A stretch of 7,175 bases of DNA from Mycobacterium sp. (GTDB lineage: Bacteria; Actinomycetota; Actinomycetes; Mycobacteriales; Mycobacteriaceae), in contig JAQTVU010000118.1 of the NCBI GenBank assembly GCA_028706695.1, positions 1 through 7,175 on the forward strand, written 5' to 3'. Position 1 is the stretch's first letter, and every line of letters begins with the position of its first letter. Made by a program: the position numbers and the translations under genes. This document shows, one piece after another, positions 1 through 6,799 of this stretch. Below the pieces are notes generated by a model, which was given only the letters and a program-made list of their open reading frames with translations, searched no databases and was not told the DNA's origin.

Positions 1-295
1 GCACCCGGATCACCGCCAGGTTGGCGTGCGCGGCACCGGGGTTGGCATAGTCCACCGGGACGGCCACGGTGGTGCACTGCGCGTCGGCGGGCAACTCACC
101 GGGGCCGGCCAGGATGTCGCGGCAACAGCCCCAGCTCTGTGCCGCCGCACGCGGCGGCGGCGGGTTCGCGGTCTGGCCGGCACCGGGTTCCGGAGTCGCG
201 CCGGCGACCGGCGGCACGGCTGACTGTGCCGTGAGCAACAACCCGAACGAAAGCAGCGCCGAACTCAGTGCTCTCAGGCGCGGCATGGCTGTCAT
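1..295 (-). CDS. Secreted alpha/beta-hydrolase peptidase, CaeA paralogue (3' end beyond the window)
   Basis: This is the N-terminal 98 residues of a protein running off the left edge. Translation from the ATG at 295 begins MTAMPRLRALSSALLSFGLL; a second ATG lies at 286. Residues 5-34 form a signal peptide (basic start, hydrophobic core, AGA near 31-33) with no lipobox cysteine, so a soluble secreted or cell-wall protein is expected. A proline-rich linker follows at about 45-49. Residues 55-98 (W55, C58, C74, then VAVPVDY and LAVIRV) align with residues 50-91 of the neighbouring CaeA-like protein (W50, C53, C68, LAVPVNY, LAMIRF), which identifies the family. The catalytic triad is off-window, so activity cannot be confirmed. 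It lies 132 bp downstream of caeA on the same strand. By order and family it probably corresponds to Rv2223c of M. tuberculosis (from memory). The upstream purine content is weak, so the exact start is uncertain. Confidence 0.8.
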   Translation of the reverse strand, partial: MTAMPRLRALSSALLSFGLLLTAQSAVPPVAGATPEPGAGQTANPPPPRAAAQSWGCCRDILAGPGELPADAQCTTVAVPVDYANPGAAHANLAVIRV

Positions 296-427
296 CGTTG
301 CAGCCGCCGGTACCCGTGACGGCGCGAAACGGTTACGCCTTGGTCTCGTCGCCGGTTGCCGGCGAACATGCCCCGGGAGGCAGAACCCGGCCGCGACGGC
401 GCCGCGGGTGCACGCTCGGCGAAGGCG
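296..427. other. Spacer between caeA and its paralogue
   Basis: This 132-bp spacer separates the caeA stop codon from the paralogue's start on the minus strand. I see no clear terminator with a T tract and no convincing promoter hexamers. The length leaves room for an independent promoter, so co-transcription of the two hydrolases is possible but not shown. Confidence 0.4.
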
Positions 428-1987
428 TCAGCACTTGGCGCCGCGCGGCGGGGTCGCCCCGCCGACCAGATACGACGTCACATAGTCGTCGATGCAACTG
501 TCGCCCTGAAAAACGACCGTGTGTTGGGTGCCGTCGAAGGTCAGCAGCGAACTGCGCAGCTCGTTGGCGAGGTCCACCCCGGCCTTATATGGCGTGGCCG
601 GGTCGTGGGTGGTCGACACCACCACGGTGGGCGCCAGGTCGGGCACCGAAATCGGGTGCGGCCGGCTCGTGGGTGGCACCGGCCAGAACGCGCACGTGCC
701 CAGGGGCGCGTCACCGGTGAACTTCCCGTAGCTCATGAACGGGGCGATCTCACGGGAACGGCGGTCCTCCTCGATGACCTTGGCCGGGTCCTTGACCGGC
801 GGCTGGTCCACGCAGTCGATCGCCACCCGCGCGTCGGTGGCGTTCGTGTAGTGGCCGCGCGCGTCGCGGCGCATGTACATGTCGGCCAAGACCAGCAGCG
901 TGTCGCCGCGGTCATGTTGCAGCTCGGTCAGGCCCTCGGTCAGGCGGTGCCACAAGCTGGGTGTGTACAGCGCCATGATGGTGCCGATGATCGCGTCGCT
1001 GTAGCTCAACCCGCGCGGGTCGTGAGTGCGGGCCGGTCGGGCGATCATCGGATCCTTGGGGTCGACCAGCTTGTCGACCAGGCTGTGATAGACCTCGACG
1101 GCCTTGGCGGGGTCGGTGCCCAGCGGGCAATGCGGCCGCTTCGCGGCGCAGTCGGCGGCGTAGTCATTGAACGCGTCCTGGAATCCCTTGGCCTGACGCA
1201 GGTCGGCTTCGATGGGGTCGGCGTTGGGGTCGACGGCCCCATCGAGGATCATCGCCCGCACGTTCTCCGGGTATGCCTCCGCGTAGGCCGAGCCGATGCG
1301 GGTGCCGTAGGAGTAGCCGAGGTAGGTCAGCTTGGCATCAGCCAGCGCCGCGCGGATGGCGTCGAGGTCTCTGGCGACGTTGACGGTCCCGACGTTGGCC
1401 AGGAAGTTCTTGCCCATCTTGTCCACACAGCGGCCCACGAACTGCTTGGTCTCATCCTCGATGTGCGCCACACCGGCGGGGGTGTAGTCGACGTTCGGCT
1501 CGATGCGCAGGCGGTCGTTGTCGGCGTCGGAGTTGCACCAGATGGCCGGGCGCGACGACCCCACCCCGCGGGGGTCGAAGCCGACCAGGTCAAACCGCTC
1601 GCGGATCCGTTTGGGCAACGTCTGGACGACACCCAGCGCGGCGTCGATCCCCGATTCGCCGGGACCGCCGGGGTTGATCACCAGCGAGCCGATCTTGTCC
1701 CCCGTTGCCGGGAAGCGAATCATCGCCAGCGTTGCCACATCACCGCCGAGATGGTCGTAGTTGACCGGGACGGCAAGCCTGCCGCACAGCGCGCCGGCGG
1801 GGAGCTTGAGCTGCCCGCTCACCGTCCGGCACGGTGTCCACTCCACCGCCTGACCCAGCTTGGGGCCCGCCGTGACAGCGTGGCCGTTGACCACGCGGAG
1901 GCAGCCGGCCAGTAGCAGCGCCACGGCGGCAATCGCCGAGCAGACCAGCAATGTGCGCGCGATCGTGTCGCGGCGAGACAGGCTCAT
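428..1987 (-). CDS. caeA: Lipoprotein serine protease/carboxylesterase CaeA (Hip1)
   Basis: The predicted protein has 519 residues; I recall 520 for M. tuberculosis CaeA/Hip1 (Rv2224c). The chosen ATG gives a lipoprotein signal: basic MSLSRRDTIAR, a hydrophobic core, then lipobox LAGC with C29 as the lipidated cysteine. Upstream in-frame sequence to 2311 is arginine-rich, unlike a signal peptide, and is rejected. The alpha/beta-hydrolase core shows an oxyanion-type NPGGPG (105-110), nucleophile elbow GYSYG with S226, D462 in THDPAT and H489 in GTQHT. These match the published triad S228/D463/H490 with a small offset, and T465 matches the residue also reported as important. In M. tuberculosis Hip1 is a cell-envelope serine protease/esterase that cleaves GroEL2 and modulates macrophage responses; the same role here is inferred. 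Many cysteines suggest disulfides outside the membrane. It is divergent from panB and followed by a paralogue 132 bp downstream. Confidence 0.93.
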   Translation of the reverse strand: MSLSRRDTIARTLLVCSAIAAVALLLAGCLRVVNGHAVTAGPKLGQAVEWTPCRTVSGQLKLPAGALCGRLAVPVNYDHLGGDVATLAMIRFPATGDKIGSLVINPGGPGESGIDAALGVVQTLPKRIRERFDLVGFDPRGVGSSRPAIWCNSDADNDRLRIEPNVDYTPAGVAHIEDETKQFVGRCVDKMGKNFLANVGTVNVARDLDAIRAALADAKLTYLGYSYGTRIGSAYAEAYPENVRAMILDGAVDPNADPIEADLRQAKGFQDAFNDYAADCAAKRPHCPLGTDPAKAVEVYHSLVDKLVDPKDPMIARPARTHDPRGLSYSDAIIGTIMALYTPSLWHRLTEGLTELQHDRGDTLLVLADMYMRRDARGHYTNATDARVAIDCVDQPPVKDPAKVIEEDRRSREIAPFMSYGKFTGDAPLGTCAFWPVPPTSRPHPISVPDLAPTVVVSTTHDPATPYKAGVDLANELRSSLLTFDGTQHTVVFQGDSCIDDYVTSYLVGGATPPRGAKC

Positions 1988-2424
1988 GCCAATCCATGCT
2001 GCCAGAGACGAGACAAGTTCCTGGTCAGCGGCGCCGACCGATCGGCGGCGGACCGTCGAACCCGCAACTGCGACCCACCCCACAATAAGGTGGCGCCGCT
2101 GGCCGACCGGTGCTATTGGGCAACCGAGTTGGCTTCGGTGTCGGCTTGAGCCGTGCCACCGGGTCGCTGACCTGGCGTTGAGGAGGCGGGCAAGCGCGCC
2201 GAGACCAACGCCGTCACCACGTCGTTGACGTCGACTGTCTCGACGACCTTCTTGACCACATTCTCGACGACCTGGGGCTCCGGTTCGGCATAGCGCGATG
2301 GTGTTTCTCACAAGCCACGGGCGGTGCCACTGCGCAGAAGTGGTGGCAGAATGTCCATGTCAGACGGACCCGGGGACCCGGCAGGGCCACGAGGATCGAC
2401 CCGACCACCACACTGGGGACAGCG
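1988..2424. other. Divergent intergenic region between caeA and panB
   Basis: This 437-bp stretch separates the divergent caeA and panB starts, so promoters for both should lie here. I could not place convincing -35/-10 pairs. On the panB side there is a perfect 8-bp tandem duplication of GGACCCGG at 2366-2381 and a GGGG purine run at 2415-2418, just ahead of the panB ATG. The section 2113-2307 is open and coding-looking on the minus strand and is listed separately. Open reading in the caeA frame up to 2311 reads as arginine-rich translation of GC-rich DNA and lacks protein-like features. Confidence 0.6.
2113..2307 (-). pseudogene. Start-less, coding-looking open stretch (possible gene relic)
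   Basis: Between an in-frame TGA (2308-2310) and a TAG (2113-2115), the minus strand is open for 64 codons and has no ATG. The translation contains EPQVVENVVKKVVETVDVND followed by VVTALVSARLPASS, then a low-complexity Gly/Pro/Gln/Ala tail. The Val/Lys/Glu/Asp pattern is amphipathic and uses G/C-ending codons (GTC, GAG, AAG, GTG), unlike the arginine-rich noise in the other frames. A GTG at 2259 could start a 48-residue protein, but I see no Shine-Dalgarno for it. I do not recognise a family. It could be a small unannotated gene, the tail of a decayed gene, or chance. Confidence 0.25.
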
Positions 2425-3270
2425 ATGTCTGAGCACAACGTTTACGGTGCGAGCGCCCCCGGGCGCTGCGGGCCGCTCACCAAGATTCGAACCCACCACC
2501 TGCAGAAGAGAAAAGCCGACGGCCGTAAGTGGGCCATGCTGACGGTCTATGACTACTCGACCGCGCGCATCTTCGACGAGGCCGGGATTCCCGTTTTGCT
2601 GGTCGGCGATTCGGCCGCCAACGTCGTCTACGGCTACGAAACCACGGTGCCCGTGTCGATCGACGAGCTGATCCCACTGGTGCGCGGGGTCGCGCGCGGG
2701 GCACAGCACGCCCTGGTGGTCGCCGACCTGCCGTTCGGCAGCTACGAGGCGGGACCCGCCGCCGCACTGGCGGCCGCCACCCGGTTCATGAAGGAGGGCG
2801 GCGCGCACGCGGTCAAGCTCGAGGGCGGCGAGCGGGTCGCCGAGCAGATCGCCTGCCTGAGCGCCGCGGGCATCCCGGTGATGGGGCACATCGGGTTCAC
2901 CCCGCAGAGCGTGAACAGCCTCGGCGGCTTCCGGGTGCAGGGCCGCGGCGACGCCGCCGAACAGACCATCGCCGACGCCATCGCCGTCGCCGAGGCCGGA
3001 GCGTTCTCGGTGGTGATGGAGATGGTGCCGGCCGAGTTGGCCACCCAGATCACCGGCAAGCTGACCATCCCGACGATCGGCATCGGGGCCGGGCCCAACT
3101 GCGACGCCCAGGTGCTGGTCTGGCAGGACATGGCCGGGTTGAGCGCCGGCAAGACGGCGCGGTTCGTCAAGCGGTTCGCCGACATCGGCGGCGAGTTACG
3201 GCGTGCCGCAACACAGTACGCGCAAGAGGTGGCCGAAGGCGTGTTTCCCGCCGACGAGCACAGCTTCTAG
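2425..3270 (+). CDS. panB: 3-methyl-2-oxobutanoate hydroxymethyltransferase (ketopantoate hydroxymethyltransferase)
   Basis: PanB transfers a hydroxymethyl group from 5,10-methylene-tetrahydrofolate to alpha-ketoisovalerate, giving ketopantoate. This is the first committed step to pantothenate and CoA; the enzyme is a cytosolic TIM-barrel decamer. The 281-residue length equals what I recall for M. tuberculosis PanB. Family signatures are visible in order: MLTVYDYSTA (38-47), LLVGDS with metal ligand D62, VVADLPFGSY with D101, AVKLEGG with K131 and E133, GHIGFTPQS (154-162), the catalytic-type E199 in VVMEMVP, IGIGAGPNCDAQVLV (218-232), and a C-terminal FVKRFADI-type helix. The first 20 or so residues are the usual variable mycobacterial extension. 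ATG 2425 is supported by GGGG at 2415-2418. A hairpin 62 bp past the stop probably ends the transcript, so panB looks monocistronic here; panC and panD are not in view. Confidence 0.97.
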   Translation: MSEHNVYGASAPGRCGPLTKIRTHHLQKRKADGRKWAMLTVYDYSTARIFDEAGIPVLLVGDSAANVVYGYETTVPVSIDELIPLVRGVARGAQHALVVADLPFGSYEAGPAAALAAATRFMKEGGAHAVKLEGGERVAEQIACLSAAGIPVMGHIGFTPQSVNSLGGFRVQGRGDAAEQTIADAIAVAEAGAFSVVMEMVPAELATQITGKLTIPTIGIGAGPNCDAQVLVWQDMAGLSAGKTARFVKRFADIGGELRRAATQYAQEVAEGVFPADEHSF

Positions 3271-3332
3271 TGCGTGCGCCGGTCTCTGAGGCCGTTCTCC
3301 AAGGGCGTTGAGCCGCTGGTAATTTGACGTTC

Positions 3333-3364
3333 CTCGCCGAGGGCAAGCGATTCCCGTCGGCGAG
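3333..3364 (+). terminator. Hairpin downstream of panB, possible terminator
   Basis: CTCGCCGA (3333-3340) is a perfect inverted repeat of TCGGCGAG (3357-3364). The stem is extended inward by GGG (3341-3343) pairing with CCC (3353-3355), with one bulged G and a 9-nt loop. This gives an 11-bp GC-rich stem starting 62 bp after the panB stop. There is no T tract after it, which is common for proposed mycobacterial terminators but also makes the call uncertain. It could instead be an mRNA processing or regulatory structure. Confidence 0.4.
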
Positions 3365-3421
3365 TCACCGCCATCTGAGGCATGTTTCCACGTTTCGCCC
3401 GACATGAAACGTCAACACTGT

Positions 3422-3469
3422 TACCGGTCGCTGAACATACCGGCCGCTGAAAATACCGACCGTTGAAAA
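3422..3469 (+). repeat. Three tandem 16-bp direct repeats upstream of the glycoside hydrolase
   Basis: Three contiguous 16-bp units are seen: TACCGGTCGCTGAACA (3422-3437), TACCGGCCGCTGAAAA (3438-3453) and TACCGACCGTTGAAAA (3454-3469). Neighbouring units differ at two or three positions. A fragment CCGTTG follows at 3470-3475. The array ends 66 bp before the preferred glycoside hydrolase start, in the position expected for promoter or operator DNA. The unit core ACCGG(T/C)CG is partly palindromic, which would suit a DNA-binding regulator. Function is inferred; it could be a simple tandem duplication. Confidence 0.75.
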
Positions 3470-3535
3470 CCGTTGCGTAACAGGGTGGCTACGATTACTC
3501 GCAGACAATACGAGCGGAGTGGCACATGCGGCTTC

Positions 3536-4690
3536 GTGCACCGACGGACAGTTTTGAAACTACCGCTGCTGCTAGCAGGAGGCGCCGCATTGGCCCACAC
3601 ACCGCGTGCCTCGGCCACACCGGGCCGCTGGTCACCCGACCGTGCCAATAACTGGTACCGGGCCCAGGGCTGGCTCGTGGGGGCAAACTACATCCCGTCC
3701 TATGCCATCAACCAGCTTGAGATGTTCCAGTCCGGCACCTACAACCCCTGGCGCATCAACACCGAGCTGGGCTGGGCCAAGTCGGCGGGGTTCAACACGG
3801 TACGGGTGTTCTTGCACGACCAGCTCTGGGCCCAGGACTCGCGCGGATTCCAGGACCGTCTCGCGCAGTTCGTCGCAATCGCGGCGAGCCACGGCATCAA
3901 GCCGCTCTTCGTCCTGTTCGATTCCTGCTGGAACCCACACCCGAAGCGGGGTCCGCAGCCGGCTCCGACCCCGGGTGTCCACAACTCCGGATGGGTGCAA
4001 AGCCCGGGCGCCGAACACCTCAACGATCGCAACTACCTTCCCACGTTGCGCGACTATGTCACCGGGGTGCTCCGCCAGTTTCGCAACGACGACCGCGTGC
4101 TGGGCTGGGACCTGTGGAACGAACCGGACAATCCCGCGCGCGTGTACCGCTCGGTGGAGCGAAGCGACAAGCTCGAGCGCGTCGCGGATCTGCTCCCGCA
4201 GGTGCTCGGTTGGGCCCGCTCGGTCGATCCGCAACAGCCGCTGACCAGCGGGGTGTGGCACGGCCAATGGGCAGATCCGGGGCGGCGCAGCACAATCGCC
4301 GGCATCCAGCTCGACAACTCCGACGTGATCACGTTCCACTCCTACGCCGAGCCGGGAGGCTTCGAAGCACGCATCGCCGAGCTCGCCCCCCAAGGACGCC
4401 CAACCCTGTGCACCGAGTACATGGCCCGGCCCTGGGGCAGCACCATCGAGAACATCCTGCCGATCGCCAAGCGTCACAACGTGGGAGCCATCAACTGGGG
4501 ATTCGTCGCCGGGAAAACCCAGACCTATTTCCCTTGGGAGTCCTGGGATCATCCCTACACCTCGATGCCCGCGGTGTGGTTTCACGACCTGCTGCACCCA
4601 ACGGGGCGCGCGTTTAAAGACGGGGAGATCGAGACGGTTCGCCGGTTGCGGGGCCTGGCGATGCATATCGACACCGAGTCGCCCAGCTGA
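3536..4690 (+). CDS. Tat-exported GH5-like glycoside hydrolase (cellulase/endoglycosidase-like)
   Basis: From the GTG at 3536 the protein has 384 residues. The N-terminus MHRRTVLKLPLLLAGGAALA is a twin-arginine signal (RRTVLK, hydrophobic core), with possible cleavage after ALA (20) or RASA (27), so export in folded form is expected. The mature part reads as a TIM-barrel retaining glycosidase of clan GH-A: FNTVRVFLHD (86-95), KPLFVLFDSCW (122-132), GWDLWNEPD with acid/base candidate E196, ITFHSYAEPGG (265-275), and PTLCTEYMARP with nucleophile candidate E294. Aromatic WGFVAGKTQT and PWESWDHP (321-340) would line the substrate cleft. Substrate cannot be read from sequence; annotations of relatives vary between cellulase, mannanase and xylanase. 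An in-frame TTG at 3473 would add 21 residues, but those codons are unlike the gene (AGG, AGA, ATT, ACT, AGT). A better-placed ATG at 3526 is out of frame. I do not recall this gene between panB and the CYTH-CHAD gene in M. tuberculosis. Confidence 0.85.
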   Translation: MHRRTVLKLPLLLAGGAALAHTPRASATPGRWSPDRANNWYRAQGWLVGANYIPSYAINQLEMFQSGTYNPWRINTELGWAKSAGFNTVRVFLHDQLWAQDSRGFQDRLAQFVAIAASHGIKPLFVLFDSCWNPHPKRGPQPAPTPGVHNSGWVQSPGAEHLNDRNYLPTLRDYVTGVLRQFRNDDRVLGWDLWNEPDNPARVYRSVERSDKLERVADLLPQVLGWARSVDPQQPLTSGVWHGQWADPGRRSTIAGIQLDNSDVITFHSYAEPGGFEARIAELAPQGRPTLCTEYMARPWGSTIENILPIAKRHNVGAINWGFVAGKTQTYFPWESWDHPYTSMPAVWFHDLLHPTGRAFKDGEIETVRRLRGLAMHIDTESPS

Positions 4691-4802
4691 TTGCCCTTCG
4701 CGCGGCCGGGCCGGACGGCAACATAGAGGCTGAGCGGGTGAACGGGGATATGGCACTCTATTGGGTACCAATCACCCGTACCGCCCGCAACGGAGCCGGA
4801 AA
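4691..4802 (+). other. Spacer before the CYTH-CHAD gene with its ribosome binding site
   Basis: This 112-bp spacer starts with TTGCC (4691-4695) and GGCAA (4717-4721) flanking a GC-rich core, a weak inverted repeat and possible terminator. It ends in GGAG at 4792-4795, seven bases before ATG 4803, which fixes that start. An in-frame TTG at 4761 would add 14 residues but has no ribosome binding site and reads through the Shine-Dalgarno region. No clear promoter is seen. Confidence 0.5.
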
Positions 4803-6308
4803 ATGCCTGCAAAAGCGCCGAAAATCTCCCGCCATCTGGAGGTGGAGCGCAAGTTCGACGTCGTCGGTTCGGCAGTGTCGCCGTCCTTCGACGGCATCGC
4901 CGCGGTGGCTCGCGTTGAGACGGCGCCGACGCAATCGCTGGACGCGACATATTTCGACACACCGGGGCAAGACCTCGCGCGCAACAAGATCACCCTGCGG
5001 CGCCGCACCGGCGGTTCCGACGCGGGATGGCATCTGAAGTTGCCGGCTGGGCCCGACGCCCGCACCGAGGTCCGCGCGCCGCTGGGCGCCTCCGACCCCG
5101 AAACCGTGCCTGACGAGTTGCGCGACGTCGTGCTGGCGATCGTGCGCGACCGTCCGTTGCATCCGGTCGCGCGGATCACCACCGAACGCGGGACCCAGGT
5201 GCTCTATGGCGGCGAGGGAACCGCGCTCGCGGAGTTCAGCAACGATCACGTCGTCGCCCGGTCGATGGTCGCCTCCGATGGCTCCGGCCCGGCCGAGCAG
5301 GAATGGCGTGAATGGGAGCTGGAGCTGGCCGCCACGAACGGGTCCACCGACACCGAGCTGTTGAACCGATTGTGCAATCGGCTGCTGGACGCGGGCGCCG
5401 TGCCCGCGGGTCACGGCTCCAAGCTGGCCCGGGTGCTCGGCTCGTCCGCGCGGTCCGCCGCCGTGCCGCCGCCCGCGGACCCGATCCCGCGCGCGGTGGC
5501 CGAGCACGTGGGCGAGCTGCTGATCTGGGACCGCGGCGTTCGTGCCGACGCCGACGACGCCGTGCATCAGATGCGGGTGACCATCCGCAAGATCCGCAGC
5601 CTGCTCGGCGACTCGCCGGCTTCCTCGCTGTCCGACACCGCCTGGATCCTCGACGAGCTGCGCGAGCTCGGCAACGTGCTGGGCGCGGCCCGTGACGCCG
5701 AGGTCCTCGGCCAGCGCTACCGGCTGGCACTGGACAAGCTGCCGCCGGAGCTGGTGCGCGGGCGCGTCCGGGAACGTCTCGTCGACGGCGCCCGGCGCCG
5801 CTACCAGACCGGGCTGCGACGGTCGCTGGTGGCGATGCGCTCACGGCGCTACTTTCGCCTGCTCGACGCCCTCGAAGCCGTGGTGGCCCATCCCCTCGTG
5901 AACGAGGGCGCACCCGAGGCGCCGCCGGTCACCATCGACGCCGCCTACAAGCGGGTGCGCCGGGCCGCGAGGGCCGCGGCCCGGGTCCCCGAGAAGCTCC
6001 GCAACGACGCGCTGCATCGCATCCGCAAGCGCGCCAAGCGGCTGCGCTACACCGGCGCGGCGACCGGCGCGGTGGAGGTCTCCCAGCGGGCGAAGACGAT
6101 CCAAACACTGCTCGGGGACCACCAGGACAGCGTCGTCAGCCGGGAACACCTGCTGCAGCAGGCCGACGCGGCGCGGGCCGCCGGCGAGGACACTTTCACC
6201 TATGGCCTGCTCTACCAGCAGGAGGCCGACCTGGCCGACAGCTGCCGCCGGCAGGTCGGCGACGCGCTGCGCCAGCTCGACCGGGCGGTGAGCAAGGCGC
6301 GGCGCTGA
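4803..6308 (+). CDS. CYTH and CHAD domain protein
   Basis: This 501-residue two-domain protein resembles Rv2226 of M. tuberculosis. The N-terminal CYTH (triphosphate tunnel) domain covers about residues 9-212 and shows the ExExK signature in HLEVERKF (E13, E15, K17). Further tunnel-type residues are seen in TYFDTP (49-54), LRRRTG (65-70), WHLKLP with K79, EWELEL (169-174) and HGSKLARVL with K207. The CHAD domain covers about 225-495 and shows VHQMRVTIRKIRS (H255, R258, R262, K263), LGAARDAEVL (R297, D298), ALHRIRKRAKRLRY (H405, R408, K409, K412) and LGDHQDSVV (439-445). Family knowledge: CYTH domains bind or hydrolyse inorganic or organic triphosphates, and CHAD helices with conserved His/Arg/Lys bind polyphosphate, so a role in polyphosphate or triphosphate turnover is inferred. 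No signal peptide; cytosolic. The stop lies 9 bp from the 3' end of the converging rnpB. Confidence 0.93.
   Translation: MPAKAPKISRHLEVERKFDVVGSAVSPSFDGIAAVARVETAPTQSLDATYFDTPGQDLARNKITLRRRTGGSDAGWHLKLPAGPDARTEVRAPLGASDPETVPDELRDVVLAIVRDRPLHPVARITTERGTQVLYGGEGTALAEFSNDHVVARSMVASDGSGPAEQEWREWELELAATNGSTDTELLNRLCNRLLDAGAVPAGHGSKLARVLGSSARSAAVPPPADPIPRAVAEHVGELLIWDRGVRADADDAVHQMRVTIRKIRSLLGDSPASSLSDTAWILDELRELGNVLGAARDAEVLGQRYRLALDKLPPELVRGRVRERLVDGARRRYQTGLRRSLVAMRSRRYFRLLDALEAVVAHPLVNEGAPEAPPVTIDAAYKRVRRAARAAARVPEKLRNDALHRIRKRAKRLRYTGAATGAVEVSQRAKTIQTLLGDHQDSVVSREHLLQQADAARAAGEDTFTYGLLYQQEADLADSCRRQVGDALRQLDRAVSKARR
6234..6260 (-). terminator. GC-rich hairpin antisense to the CYTH-CHAD 3' end, possible rnpB terminator
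   Basis: GCCGAC (6234-6239) pairs with GTCGGC (6255-6260), and CTGCC (6242-6246) pairs with GGCAG (6250-6254) around a GCC loop, with a two-base bulge. The 11-bp stem lies about 57 nt past the rnpB 3' end, inside the CYTH-CHAD coding sequence. Because no terminator fits in the 9-bp gap between the genes, rnpB transcription must end in here or farther on. There is no U tract, and such stems arise by chance in GC-rich coding DNA. Confidence 0.2.
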
Positions 6309-6317
6309 GGCGCGGGC

Positions 6318-6742
<425 letters not shown>

Positions 6743-6799
6743 ATCCGCGATGAACCACGGTACTCGCTGCAGGATGCGGGCCAGCAACACGTCCGGTGC
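6743..6799 (-). promoter_or_regulatory. Presumed rnpB promoter region
   Basis: Only 57 bp separate the methyltransferase stop codon from the mature rnpB 5' end. On the minus strand TTGCTG is followed 19 bp later by TACCGT, a possible -35/-10 pair with slightly long spacing, which would start transcription a few bases before the mature RNA. Alternatively rnpB is read from a promoter inside or upstream of the methyltransferase gene and processed. This is a weak, pattern-only call. Confidence 0.25.

Larger units (their letters stand above)
3271..3535. promoter_or_regulatory. panB to glycoside hydrolase spacer, likely promoter region
   Basis: This 265-bp non-coding spacer holds the post-panB hairpin and the 16-bp repeat array. 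It also contains a pair of 8-bp inverted arms, TTGACGTT (3324-3331) and AACGTCAA (3408-3415), 76 bp apart. TACGAT at 3490-3495 resembles a mycobacterial -10 hexamer and would place a start of transcription near 3502, but no well-spaced -35 is visible. GGAG at 3516-3519 is a plausible Shine-Dalgarno element. Promoter position is inferred. Confidence 0.45.

Noticed and set aside
356..1915. Long plus-strand open frame (519 codons) opposite caeA
   Set aside because: It is the antisense shadow of caeA in GC-rich DNA; the minus strand has a lipobox, a complete triad and a family-length product, while this frame is Val/Gly/Arg/His-rich with no motif.
1988..2311. N-terminal extension of caeA to an ATG at 2311
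   Set aside because: The added 108 residues are arginine-rich and would bury the lipoprotein signal peptide in the interior of the protein.
2308..2889. Minus-strand open frame antisense to panB
   Set aside because: panB is unambiguous on the plus strand; the antisense product has no recognisable features.
3422..3469. CRISPR-like array
   Set aside because: The 16-bp units abut with no spacers and there are only three, so this is a tandem repeat.
3632..4771. Long minus-strand open frame opposite the glycoside hydrolase
   Set aside because: The plus frame has a Tat signal and GH5-type catalytic motifs; the minus frame shows only antisense composition.
4758..5567. Minus-strand open frame opposite the CYTH domain
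   Set aside because: Shadow of a well-recognised CYTH-CHAD coding frame; no independent motif.
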